Notes: generated by a model not told the origin, from the sequence alone. A DNA stretch of 64,000 nt from Patulibacter brassicae (GCF_033949425.1 NZ_JAXAVX010000001.1:620001-684000); one strand, 5' to 3'. Positions 24,848 through 37,306 are shown, counted from the first letter of the stretch. Made by a program: numbers and translations.

Positions 24848-24951
24848 GTCGCGCGGCGTGCTCAGCGGCGTCGCAGGCGGTCGCGCCACGTGCTCGACGA
24901 CCTCGCAGGCCGTCGCGCGACATGCTCGGCGGCGTCGCGGGCCGTCGCGCC
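24848..24951. repeat. 32-bp degenerate tandem repeat, 3.25 copies
   Basis: Units begin at 24848, 24880, 24912 and 24944 (last partial). Each opens GTCGCGC and ends near TCGCRGGC. The array fills most of the gap between two convergent genes. Unit length is not a multiple of 3, and no gene covers it. Confidence 0.7.
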
Positions 24952-24958
24952 GTGACCG

Positions 24959-25186
24959 TCAGCGCCGTCGGGTCCGTCGCCGCCCCGCCCGCGGTCCGCG
25001 CGGCGGGTCGACAGGCGCGTCCGCGTCGTGCGCCGCAGGCTCGTCGGTCGTGCCGCCGCCCATGCGCAGCAGCACGATCCCGGTGACGAGCGCGACGCCG
25101 GCGATCGCGAGCGAGTCGACGAGGACGACGGCGACGATCAGCGCGAGGACGGCGAGCGACAGCCCGGCGGCGACCGGGGTGCTCAC
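24959..25186 (-). CDS. Small membrane protein
   Basis: A 75-aa protein starting VSTPVAAGLSLAVLALIVAV, with two adjacent hydrophobic helices (residues ~5-40) and a charged Arg/Asp/Pro-rich tail ending GRRRTRRR. GTG at 25186 overlaps the acyltransferase stop by 4 bases, which supports translation. No family recognised; perhaps a membrane partner of the acyltransferase. Confidence 0.55.
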   Translation of the reverse strand: MSTPVAAGLSLAVLALIVAVVLVDSLAIAGVALVTGIVLLRMGGGTTDEPAAHDADAPVDPPRGPRAGRRRTRRR

Positions 25187-25797
25187 GCGTCGCCGACGGC
25201 GTAGGGCATCTGCTTCAGCACGCGCGCCGGTGCCCCGGCGGCGATCGAGAAGGGCGGGATGTCCGTCGTCACGACGGAGTTCGCCCCGATGACGCAGCGG
25301 CTGCCGATCGCGACGCCGCTCGTGACGACGACGTTCGCGCCGAGCCAGACGTTGTCGCCGATCGTCGTCGGCCCCTTGGACGCGAAGCCCTGCCAGGGAA
25401 CGGGCTTCGTCGGGTCGTCGAAGCGGTGGTTCGCGTCGGTGATGAGGCAGCCGTTGGCGGCCATGCAGTGCTCGCCGATCTCCACGAGCTGCTCGGCCGC
25501 GACCATGACGCCGAGGTTCAGGAAGGTGCCGCCGCCGATGACGATCCGGGCGTCCGGTCCTCCGGTCAGCCAGACCCCCGGCTCGAAGAACGCCTGCGGC
25601 CCGATCTCCAGCCGGCCCTCGCGCAGCATCGTCAGCCAGTCGCCGTGCACGGCGCCGCGCGCGAACGCCTCCCGCCGCGCGAGCTCGACCTCCAGCAGCG
25701 CGCGGTTCCACGGACGCGACGCCTTGCGGTACCAGCGGGACTTCGCCCACCACTGCCGCACGCGGGCGAGGTCCAGGGGCGGCGCGGGCGAGCTCAC
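25183..25797 (-). CDS. Hexapeptide-repeat acyltransferase (LbH fold)
   Basis: A 204-aa protein with left-handed beta-helix repeats: ARIVIGGGTFLNLGVMVAAE, IGEHCMAANGCLITDANHRF (His probably catalytic), TTIGDNVWLGANVVVTSGVA and IGSRCVIGANSVVTTDIPP. The end IAAGAPARVLK is typical of the CAT/maltose O-acetyltransferase-like group. It would transfer an acetyl or acyl group to a sugar or envelope compound. GTG at 25797, with a TAGGGT -10 element (25804-25809) 6 bases upstream, implies a leaderless mRNA. Confidence 0.85.
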   Translation of the reverse strand: MSSPAPPLDLARVRQWWAKSRWYRKASRPWNRALLEVELARREAFARGAVHGDWLTMLREGRLEIGPQAFFEPGVWLTGGPDARIVIGGGTFLNLGVMVAAEQLVEIGEHCMAANGCLITDANHRFDDPTKPVPWQGFASKGPTTIGDNVWLGANVVVTSGVAIGSRCVIGANSVVTTDIPPFSIAAGAPARVLKQMPYAVGDA

Positions 25798-25803
25798 GCC
25801 CCG

Positions 25804-25809
25804 ACCCTA
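25804..25809 (-). promoter_or_regulatory. -10 element of the acyltransferase gene
   Basis: TAGGGT lies 6 bases before the GTG at 25797. Confidence 0.45.
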
Positions 25810-25852
25810 CCCGGCGGCCGGCGACCGATCGGCGCTGCGCCCGGATCCGCGA

Positions 25853-26326
25853 TCAGAGCAGCTTGCGGATGCCGCCGATGGCCAACGCGTTGCCCGGGCG
25901 CAGCACCGGCGCCAGCGCGCCCAGGCCCGGCGGGGCCTTGCGCGGTGCGACGGCCACCGTCCAGACGAGCGTCGTCCCGGTCGCCGTCGGCTCGAGGAGG
26001 AAGTCTTCCATCAAGCCGTCGATCACCGGTCGGCTGATGCTCGAGACGCGGAAGGTCGCCCGTCGGTCGACGTCCCAGCGGTAGAACTCCTCGTCGACGG
26101 TGACGAGCCGCCCGAGCCGCAGCCGCCGCACCGACCCCGCGCTCAGCGGCCGCGGCGACAGCCACTCGAGCCGATCGATCAGCGGGAGCCACGACCACAT
26201 CTCGTCGCTCCCGAGGACCTCCCAGACCCGCGACGGCGTCGCGGCGAGCTCGACGCTCGAGCGCACCACGAGCGGCGCGCTCTCGAGGAAGTCGTCGTCG
26301 ACCTTGCGCAGCAGGTGAGCGGGCAT
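25853..26326 (-). CDS. SRPBCC-family (START-like) protein
   Basis: A 157-aa protein of the polyketide cyclase/SRPBCC type: VVRSSVELAATPSRVWEVLG begins the fold, LPLIDRLEWLSPRPLSAGSV and TTLVWTVAVAP follow. Such proteins hold hydrophobic ligands or act as cyclases; the ligand is unknown. I prefer ATG at 26326 over ATG at 26341, because a TATGCT -10 element (26337-26342) overlaps the upstream ATG and leaves only a 3-base leader for the downstream one. It borders the large repeat region. Confidence 0.75.
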   Translation of the reverse strand: MPAHLLRKVDDDFLESAPLVVRSSVELAATPSRVWEVLGSDEMWSWLPLIDRLEWLSPRPLSAGSVRRLRLGRLVTVDEEFYRWDVDRRATFRVSSISRPVIDGLMEDFLLEPTATGTTLVWTVAVAPRKAPPGLGALAPVLRPGNALAIGGIRKLL

Positions 26327-26470
26327 CGTGGCGCGCAGCATAGAGCGACACCCAGAAGGTGACGCCAGCGTCAGGTTCGCGTCGGTCGGGTCCCTCGACT
26401 CGACGGTCGGGAGGACTCGGCGACCACGGGACTCGGCGATCAAGACGACTCTTCGATCGGGGGCGGCTCG

Positions 26471-26583
26471 GCGGTCAGGGGGACCCGCGGTCAGGGGGAC
26501 CCGCGGTCGGGGGGGGCCGGCGGTCAGGGGGCCCGCGGTCAGGGGGGCCCGCGGTCAGGGGGGCCGGCGATCAGAGGGGCCAC
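26471..26583. repeat. Tandem array of 15-17-bp units (GCGGTCAGGGGGACCC)
   Basis: About seven units start at 26471, 26487, 26503, 26520, 26535, 26551 and 26567. Each contains GGTC followed by a G run. The first two also end in GACC, so those units have dyad symmetry (GGTC...GACC). Length variation of 15-17 bp argues against coding. Confidence 0.75.
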
Positions 26584-26610
26584 GCGGCCGGTCCGGCGAC
26601 CGTCGGTGCG

Positions 26611-26703
26611 GCGACCAGAGGGACCCGGCGACCAGAAGGACCCGGCGACCGGAGGGACCCGGCTACCAGAGGGACCCGACGACCAGAAGAACTCGGCGAT
26701 CGG
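26611..26703. repeat. Tandem array of 17-bp units (GCGACCAGAGGGACCCG)
   Basis: Five full 17-bp units begin at 26611, 26628, 26645, 26662 and 26679, with a partial sixth at 26696. They look like a diverged relative of the neighbouring 16-bp array. Confidence 0.75.
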
Positions 26704-26741
26704 GGCGCTCGGGGATCGAGAGCCCGGACGCGACCCCGATG

Positions 26742-26848
26742 GCGAACGTCGATCTCGACGGTGCGGGACCAGCGACCACGACGTTCATCACGTCATCGGT
26801 GTCGGACGTCGAACTCGCGCGGGGCCCCGCCTCGAGATCGACGTTCGC
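26742..26848. repeat. 107-bp element with 17-bp perfect inverted ends
   Basis: GCGAACGTCGATCTCGA (26742-26758) is repeated exactly inverted at 26832-26848, leaving a 73-base interior. A miniature inverted-repeat element, a large hairpin or a recombination site would all fit. No target duplication is evident. Confidence 0.65.
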
Positions 26849-27082
26849 GACTCGCCTCTCCTCGCCCTGCGGTGGTTCACCCCCGAACTCGCCCGCCCGA
26901 CCGAAGCCCGCCCCGCGCCGTGCACCACTCACCGAGACCGCCGTCCCCGCGGCGAGACCCGACCGCCCAGCCACGCGACTGCACCCGGCGGGGCGGCCGC
27001 CGCATCCAGACCCGGCCGCCCGCCACGCTGGGGCCCCATCCCTCTGGGCACACCCGGCCACGCTCGGCTACCCATCCCCGCT

Positions 27083-27280
27083 CGGCCGCCCGGCCCCGTC
27101 CATGGCCCGCTGCCCATCCCCGCCCGGGCCGCTCGGCCGCCCGGCCCCGTCCATGGCCCGCTGCCCGTCCCCGCCCGGCCGCCCCGCCCCGTCCATGACC
27201 CGCTGCCCATCCCGGGCCGGCCACCCGGCCCCGTCCATGACCCGCTGCCCATCCCGACCCGGCCACCCGGCCACGCCCGG
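27083..27280. repeat. 42-bp tandem repeat array
   Basis: Units begin at 27083 (51 bp with a 9-bp insertion), 27134, 27176, 27218 and 27260 (partial). Each opens CGGCCRCCC and contains CCGTCCATGRCCCGCTGCCC. Copies differ by only a few bases, so the array is young. Confidence 0.8.
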
Positions 27281-27812
27281 CCGCCGGTAGCCACCTCCGG
27301 TGCCCCGTCCACGCTCCGACCGCCCGGCCGCGCCCGGCGCTCCCGCTCCGGGCCGATCGCCCAGCCCCTACGGGCGCGACGCACCTCGCCCCCCCGCCGC
27401 GCAAAGGCCCGCGACCGCCGCGCACGCCCGCCGGACGCCACCCCGGCGGACCGCCTTCCCGCCGGACCGCCACCCCGGCGGAGCAGGGAGCCGGGCGGGC
27501 AGCGAGCGCCGCGCGAACCACCACGACCGCCTCGGCAGGCAGGCGGTCCCCCGAACGGCGCAGGCTCGCGAAGCGACCGCCCGTCCCGCTCCCGCGGCCA
27601 CGCAGCGCCGCCCCGAGCGATGGGGTCCCGACCCACGATGCGGAAGGGTCGGTCGCGGCGCCGGACCCATCGGAGCCCCGGCCCGCCGCCCGTCGTCGGA
27701 GGCACCCACCGAAGACGCCGGGCGACCGGGTCCGGCGTCGCGACCGACCCTCCCGCCCCGCCGAGCGCGCCCCGGCCCCCACGACCGGCGCCTCCCGACC
27801 ACCGGCGCGACG

Positions 27813-27948
27813 GCGCGATGGCGCGATGGCGCGATGGCCGCCGTGGCGCGACGGCCGCGACGGCCGCGGTGCCGCGACGGCCGCGACGGCCGCGACGGCG
27901 CGGTGGCGCGGTGGCGCGGTGGCGCGGTGGCGCGGTGGCGCGGTGGCG
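27813..27948. repeat. Short-unit tandem arrays, 8 and 9 bp
   Basis: Three copies of GCGCGATG (27813-27836), then degenerate 9-mers of GCCGCGACG, then six perfect copies of CGGTGGCG (27901-27948). The 8-bp unit shifts frame each copy, so the array is non-coding. Confidence 0.8.
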
Positions 27949-28029
27949 CGAACGACGATGCCGCGAGGAGCCGCCGTCCGACGACCCGACCCCGACCCGT
28001 CCCGGTCGAGCCGTCACGCGACGGGGTGG

Positions 28030-29121
28030 TCAGAGCCAGCCGGCGCGGCGGAGTCGCCGGTGCAGCAGCAGGCAGGCCAGGGCCGTCAGGACGAGCACCG
28101 CGGGATAGCCGAGATCCCACTTCAGCTCGGGCATGTGCTCGAAGTTCATGCCGTACAGCCCGAAGACCATCGTGGGCAGCGCCGCGATGGCGACCCAGGC
28201 GGAGATCTTCCGCATGTCGTCGTTCTGGCGGACCGACATCTGCGCGAGGTTCGCGTCGAGGACGCCGTTGAGCAGCTCATCGATCGACGTCACGCCCTCC
28301 GCGTCCCGGACGAGGTGGTCCAGGACGTCGCGCAGGTACGGACGCGCGCGGTCGGGGACGGGCAGCTCCTCGTCCTCGACGAGCCGGGTCAGCGGGTGCA
28401 CGAACGGCGTCACGGCGCGCTTGAACTGCAGCACCTCGCGCTTGAGGCGGTAGATCCGCTCGGTCGGGTTGGACCGCACGTCCGAGAAGACCGCCGCCTC
28501 GATCTCGTCGACGTCGTTCGTCAGGCCGTCGAGGACGTCGGCGTAGTCGTCGACGACCGCGTCGATGATCGCGTGGAAGACGGCACCGGGACCGCGGGCG
28601 AGGCGGTCGTGGTCGTCCTCGAGCCGGCGACGCAGCTCGGCGAGCGGTCGGGCCTCGCCGTGCCGGATCGTCACGAGGAACCGGTCGCCGAGGAAGAGCA
28701 GGAGCTCCCCGATGTCGACGAGCTCCTCCGCATCGACGTACCGGGCGGTCTTCAGGACGAGGAACAGCAGGTCCTCGTGGCGCTCGAGCTTCGGGCGCTG
28801 GTGGGCGTGGATGGCGTCCTCGACGGCGAGCGGGTGCAGGCCGAAGAACTGGCCGACGAGCTCGACCGCCTGTGGCTCGGGGTCGTGGAGCCCGATCCAG
28901 ACGAAGCCGTCCGAGCAGCCGCGGGCGCGCTGCAGCGCCTCCTCGAGCGGCACCTGCCCGCCCTGCCGCTCCCCGCCCTCGTAGACGGCGCAGTCCGTCA
29001 GCGCGCGGTCGACGTCGCGCCCGGACGGCGGAGCGGCCGTGGTCGCGGCGGCGGCACGGCTGCGGGAGTCCCCGAGGAACGAGAGGACGGCCCGGGATCG
29101 CGGAGGGCGGCGCTCGGACAT
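28030..29121 (-). CDS. corA: CorA-family magnesium/cobalt transporter
   Basis: A 363-aa divalent-cation channel. The cytoplasmic domain (residues ~30-300) includes DGFVWIGLHDPEPQAVELVG and HPLAVEDAIHAHQRPKLERH. Two C-terminal helices flank the signature GLYGMNFEHMPE, with YGMN as the selectivity filter. The C-terminus is basic (LLHRRLRRAGW). I choose ATG at 29121 (MSERRPPRSR) over an upstream GTG, because TATCCT lies exactly 7 bases before it (leaderless pattern). It is the first gene after the repeat desert. Confidence 0.92.
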   Translation of the reverse strand: MSERRPPRSRAVLSFLGDSRSRAAAATTAAPPSGRDVDRALTDCAVYEGGERQGGQVPLEEALQRARGCSDGFVWIGLHDPEPQAVELVGQFFGLHPLAVEDAIHAHQRPKLERHEDLLFLVLKTARYVDAEELVDIGELLLFLGDRFLVTIRHGEARPLAELRRRLEDDHDRLARGPGAVFHAIIDAVVDDYADVLDGLTNDVDEIEAAVFSDVRSNPTERIYRLKREVLQFKRAVTPFVHPLTRLVEDEELPVPDRARPYLRDVLDHLVRDAEGVTSIDELLNGVLDANLAQMSVRQNDDMRKISAWVAIAALPTMVFGLYGMNFEHMPELKWDLGYPAVLVLTALACLLLHRRLRRAGWL

Positions 29122-29128
29122 CGGCGCG

Positions 29129-29134
29129 AGGATA
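29129..29134 (-). promoter_or_regulatory. -10 element of corA
   Basis: TATCCT on the minus strand is 7 bases before the ATG at 29121. Confidence 0.5.
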
Positions 29135-29331
29135 CGCCGCGCCGACGGGGAGCCCGACGGACCGGGCGCGTGGCCGCCCGCGCCGTCGTCGACCGGGACC
29201 GGCCGAGGTGCATCCACCGACGGTCGACGGAGCCGCGGCGTCGAGGACCGGGATGGCGCCCGCGCGCCGGCGACCCGGATCGCGTGGCGGGGGCCCGCCC
29301 GGCCGTCCGACGCGCGAGGACCGGAGACGGC

Positions 29332-32235
<2,904 letters not shown>

Positions 32236-32244
32236 GAGTTATGG

Positions 32245-32270
32245 AGTCTACGCAGGCGAACGGATGTTCG
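32245..32270 (-). promoter_or_regulatory. LexA (SOS) box and -10 element of uvrA
   Basis: CGAACGGATGTTCG at 32257-32270 is a perfect CGAAC-N4-GTTCG, the actinobacterial LexA operator form. A TAGACT -10 hexamer lies at 32245-32250 (minus strand), so bound LexA would cover the region just upstream of the -10. Confidence 0.8.
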
Positions 32271-32475
32271 CCCGGGCGACGGCGGTCGACGGGCGGTCCA
32301 TCCGCCCATCGGTGGACCGGTGCCCGAACGTGCGTCGAGGTCCGGCGACAGCGCGCGCCGCGGGGAGGAAGGTTCGTTGCGGAAGCAGCCATCGCGACCG
32401 CGGCCAGTGTCTGGGGGGACGGCGACCGCGGCTCGCGACGGAGCTCCGGAGCGCGCCGCTGCGTGCGTCGCCGGA

Positions 32476-32503
32476 GGCCGGTGGGGAGCGCATCCCACCG
32501 GCC
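32476..32503 (-). terminator. Strong hairpin after the GAF/PucR regulator gene
   Basis: GGCCGGTGGG pairs perfectly with CCCACCGGCC around an 8-base loop, and the flanks (CGTCGCCGG / CCGGCGACC) extend the stem. It lies 50-80 bases past the stop at 32555. Confidence 0.6.
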
Positions 32504-32554
32504 ACCGGCGACCTCCCGCGCGTCGGGCCGAGGCCGTGGTCGCGTCGCCAGCCG

Positions 32555-34303
32555 TCAGGCCGCGGCGCGATCCGCCGCCCGCAGGCGATGGAGCTTGATC
32601 GCCAGCTCGAGCGACAGCAGGTCCTCGTCGTCGAGGTCGAGGCTCGTGAGGGTCTCGACCCGATCCAGCCGCTGGCGCAGCGTGTTGGCGTGGATCCGCA
32701 GCGCCCGGGCGGTCGGCACGACGCTGCGATCGGCGAGATACCGCTCGAGCGTCCCGACGAGCTGGGTGCCGCGCTCGGCGTCGTACTCCCACAAGAGGGA
32801 GACCGCACGCGCGTGCCGAGCGTCGGGCTGCGCCTCGCCGCCGACGCCGGCGAGGTAGCGGTAGGCGCCGAGGCCGTCCCAGGCCCGCGCTCCGCCCTCC
32901 GGCGCGAGGGCGCGTGCGACGCGCGCGGCGGACGCCGCCTCGGCGAGGCTCGCCGGCCCGGCCGCGAGCCCGGGCTGCAGGCTCGAGCGCCCGACCGCGA
33001 GGCGCTCCTCCCGGCCGAGCCCGTCGAGTCGTGCGTCGATCCGGGCGAGCCCCTCCGCCGTCCCGCCCACCACCGGCAGCAGCGCGCGGATCCGCTCGGG
33101 ACCCGCGTCGCACAGCGCGCCGGGCAGTTCGTGGCGCAGCCGGTCCGCCGCTCGCGCCGCGCCGCCCCAGCCGGTCGGCTCCAGCGCCGCCAGGACGACG
33201 ACGACGTGCGGGCGGTCGGGGTCGATGCGGACGGCCCGCGCACGATCGGCCAGGGCCTCGCCGCGGCCCTCGGCGATCGCGTCGAGGAGGTCCCGCACGA
33301 GGTTCTCCTCCGTCAGCCGCTCGATGAGCTCGACCGTCCGCAGCGCGACCGCGAGCTGTCCGGCCACCGTCTCGAGCATCCACGCCTCGTCGCGCCCGAA
33401 CGGCGCGTCCCGCTCGACCGCCAGCACGCCCAGCGCGATGTCGCCGGCGGTCACGCGCACCGCGAGCGTCCCGGGCTCACCGGCGTCGTCGTCGACGGCC
33501 GCGCCGTCGGCCGGCGGCCGGTCGCCGCTGCGCGCCGCGACCCCCTGGACGCCGTCGGGCCCCACGAGGGAGAGCCTGCTGCGCCGCGCGCCGAGCAGCT
33601 CGCGCGCGCCGTCGACGGCCGAGGTCAGCAGGGCGGCGCGGTCCCCGACCGACGCGATCTGCTGCACGAGCGCCGCGAGCCGCTGGAGGCCGTCGACGCG
33701 GTCGCGCTCGCGCTCATAGGTGCGGGCGTTCTCGATCGCACCCGCGACGAGCGAGGCGACGTGCTCGAGGAACTCGAGGACCTCCGGGCCGAACTCGCCG
33801 GGTGCCTCCGTGTTCAGCGAGATGACCCCGATCACCGTGCCGGCGCGTCCCCGCAGGGGCACGGCGACCATCGACTGGAAGCGCTCCTCCTGGAGCTCGG
33901 GGAAGGCCTTCGTACGCGGATCCGCCAGCGCGTGATCGCGGATGTACGCCGGCTGGTCGTGGCGCACGACCCAGCCGCACAGGCCTTCGTCGATTCCCAT
34001 CGAGAGCCGGCCGACCGCGGCGGCGTGGATCGCCGACGCCGCCCGCATCGTTAGGCGGTCGCCGTCGCGCAGGTAGACGAAGCACGCGTGGCAGGCCGTC
34101 GCGTCGGTCAGCAGGTCGACGATCGACGGCAGCACGCGCGCGAGGTCCGGGCCCTGCGCGACCGTCCCGATCACGCGGTAGAGCATCTCCCGACCCAGTG
34201 CCCCGCTCCGGCGCGCGTCCACGACCCGCGGCGCCCGGTCGGCGTCCGCCGCCCCGGCCAGCAGCACGTGGCGCGGGGGCTCGGCGGGACCGGGAGCAGG
34301 CAC
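32555..34303 (-). CDS. GAF-domain regulator with PucR-type C-terminal helix-turn-helix
   Basis: A 582-aa transcription factor. The first ~190 residues form a GAF domain (ATACHACFVYLRDGDRLTMR, GIDEGLCGWVVRHDQPAYIR, SMVAVPLRGRAGTVIGVISL). A second GAF-like segment lies at ~200-330. The last ~60 residues carry the PucR/CdaR helix-turn-helix (LERYLADRSVVPTARALRIH, NTLRQRLDRVETL). It probably senses a small molecule and regulates transcription; targets unknown. GTG at 34303 has TAGGCT 6 bases upstream, the leaderless pattern. Divergent from the nitrilase gene, which it might control. Confidence 0.85.
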   Translation of the reverse strand: MPAPGPAEPPRHVLLAGAADADRAPRVVDARRSGALGREMLYRVIGTVAQGPDLARVLPSIVDLLTDATACHACFVYLRDGDRLTMRAASAIHAAAVGRLSMGIDEGLCGWVVRHDQPAYIRDHALADPRTKAFPELQEERFQSMVAVPLRGRAGTVIGVISLNTEAPGEFGPEVLEFLEHVASLVAGAIENARTYERERDRVDGLQRLAALVQQIASVGDRAALLTSAVDGARELLGARRSRLSLVGPDGVQGVAARSGDRPPADGAAVDDDAGEPGTLAVRVTAGDIALGVLAVERDAPFGRDEAWMLETVAGQLAVALRTVELIERLTEENLVRDLLDAIAEGRGEALADRARAVRIDPDRPHVVVVLAALEPTGWGGAARAADRLRHELPGALCDAGPERIRALLPVVGGTAEGLARIDARLDGLGREERLAVGRSSLQPGLAAGPASLAEAASAARVARALAPEGGARAWDGLGAYRYLAGVGGEAQPDARHARAVSLLWEYDAERGTQLVGTLERYLADRSVVPTARALRIHANTLRQRLDRVETLTSLDLDDEDLLSLELAIKLHRLRAADRAAA

Positions 34304-34309
34304 GCGGCC

Positions 34310-34315
34310 AGCCTA
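34310..34315 (-). promoter_or_regulatory. -10 element of the GAF/PucR regulator
   Basis: TAGGCT (minus strand) is 6 bases before the GTG at 34303. Confidence 0.5.
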
Positions 34316-34509
34316 GGCCCGGGTGGGCGGACCGCACATGCGCCGCCCGGCCAAGGTGCGGGCGCTCCGGATGCTGCAGGTGGAGCAACGACCGGACCGC
34401 GGGGGTCCGCCGCGCCGAGCACGACGGCGTGGAGGGACCGACATGGCCGCAGATCACACCGTCTCGGCGGTCGCGCTCCCCCGGCGCGGCGGGCAGGCAT
34501 CATGCGGGC

Positions 34510-35232
34510 GTGACGTCCGTGCTCTCCGTCGCCGTCGCGCAGCCTCCGACGACCGTCGGCGACGTCGCCGCGAACGTCCGCGCGCACGCGGCGGTCGTGG
34601 ACCGCGCCGCGGCGCGGCTCGTCGTCCTGCCGGAGCTGTCGCTGACGGGCTACGACCTGGCCGCGCCGACGCTCGAGCCCGACGATGCGCGCCTGCGCCC
34701 CCTCGTGACCGCCTGCGCCCGCGCCGGCGCCACCGCGCTCGCCGGTGCCCCGGTGCGCGACGCCGACGGCGCCGAGCGCATCGCCACCCTGGCGATCGAC
34801 GGTCGCGGGGTCCGCGTGGCCTACCGCAAGCGGTGGCTCGGCGGGGACGAGCGCGCGCGGTTCGTCGCCGGCGACGCCGACGGGCTGCTCGAGCTCGAGG
34901 ACGGGTGGCGGATCGCGCTGGGCGTCTGCCGCGACACCGGCGTGCCGGAGCACGTCGCGGCGATCGCGGCCCTGCGGCCCGATCTCTACGTCGCCGGGGT
35001 CGTGCACCACCCGCACGAGCTCGAGGAGCAGGAGCGGCGCGGTCGGGCGATCGCGGAGCGGATCGGCGCGGCGGTCGGGCTGGCCTCCGCCGCCGGTCCG
35101 GCGGGCGCCGCCTACCCGTTCGGCGCCGGGCGCTCCGCGATCTGGGCAACCGGTGGGCGCCGCCTGGCGCGCGCGGGTGCGGAGGCCGGAGGGCTCGCGC
35201 GCGCCGTCCTGCCCCATCGCCCGCAGCGGTGA
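34510..35232 (+). CDS. Carbon-nitrogen hydrolase (nitrilase superfamily)
   Basis: A 240-aa amidase-type enzyme. The Glu-Lys-Cys triad is visible: LPELSLTGYDL (Glu42), AYRKRWLGGDE (Lys107) and LGVCRDTGVPE (Cys140). It hydrolyses an amide or nitrile; substrate unknown. Its length is a little short for the family (~260-280). The only in-frame start near the domain is GTG at 34510. It is divergent from the GAF/PucR regulator. Confidence 0.83.
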   Translation: MTSVLSVAVAQPPTTVGDVAANVRAHAAVVDRAAARLVVLPELSLTGYDLAAPTLEPDDARLRPLVTACARAGATALAGAPVRDADGAERIATLAIDGRGVRVAYRKRWLGGDERARFVAGDADGLLELEDGWRIALGVCRDTGVPEHVAAIAALRPDLYVAGVVHHPHELEEQERRGRAIAERIGAAVGLASAAGPAGAAYPFGAGRSAIWATGGRRLARAGAEAGGLARAVLPHRPQR

Positions 35233-35299
35233 GCCCGCCCCGGCCGACGTCGCCGGACCGGCGCTCGACGCGGGGCGCGCGAGCGCGGAGACTGGCGGC

Positions 35300-35626
35300 A
35301 TGGCGCACGATCCAGAGCTCGTCCTCCGGCTGATGGAGCTCCTCGCCGACGAGCCCGACGTGACCGAGAAGCGGATGTTCGGCGGCCACGCGTTCCTCGT
35401 CGGCGGCGCGCTGGCGATTGCGGCCTCGCGCAGCGGCGGCCTGCTCGTGCGGGTCGCCGCCGACGACGCCGACCGCCTGGTGGAGCGCGACGGGATCGAG
35501 CGGATGGTCATGCGCGGCCGCGAGATGCGCAACTGGCTGCTCGTCGCCCCCGAGGCGATCGCGACGACGACGCAGCTGCGTCCCTGGGTGCGCCGGGGCG
35601 TCGCGTTCGCCCGGTCGGTCTCCTGA
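35300..35626 (+). CDS. TfoX/Sxy N-terminal domain protein
   Basis: A 108-aa protein with the TfoX_N signature: MAHDPELVLRLMELLADEPD, then VTEKRMFGGHAFLVGGALAI and GREMRNWLLVAPE. In gammaproteobacteria TfoX/Sxy controls competence, but stand-alone N-domain proteins are common elsewhere with unknown roles. ATG at 35300 begins the domain. It converges with cydC 21 bases downstream. Confidence 0.85.
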   Translation: MAHDPELVLRLMELLADEPDVTEKRMFGGHAFLVGGALAIAASRSGGLLVRVAADDADRLVERDGIERMVMRGREMRNWLLVAPEAIATTTQLRPWVRRGVAFARSVS

Positions 35627-35647
35627 TCGGCCGACGTCCGCGAGACC

Positions 35648-37302
<1,655 letters not shown>

Positions 37303-37306
<4 letters not shown>

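Larger units (their letters stand above)
26327..28029. other. Repeat-rich gene desert of about 1.7 kb
   Basis: No credible gene lies here. The stretch is filled by successive, unrelated tandem arrays: 15-17-bp units (26471-26583), 17-bp units (26611-26703), a 107-bp element with inverted ends (26742-26848), 42-bp units (27083-27280) and 8- to 9-bp units (27813-27948). Several unit lengths are not multiples of 3, and the open frames crossing them read as low-complexity Pro/Arg/Gly with no known domain. The SRPBCC gene transcribes away from it on the left and corA ends into it on the right. Confidence 0.7.
32236..32554. other. Intergenic region upstream of uvrA
   Basis: 319 bases with no supportable gene. 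It holds the uvrA promoter and LexA box at the left end and a strong hairpin at the right end. Nothing else stands out in the ~200 bases between. Confidence 0.6.

Noticed and set aside
24848..27948. CRISPR array
   Set aside because: The repeats are head-to-tail without unique spacers of constant length, and no cas genes are present.
26606..28108. A 500-codon Pro/Arg-rich plus-strand frame across the repeat desert
   Set aside because: It crosses 8-bp and 17-bp arrays whose unit lengths would change the reading frame with each copy, shows no signal, domain or codon pattern, and ends inside corA antisense.
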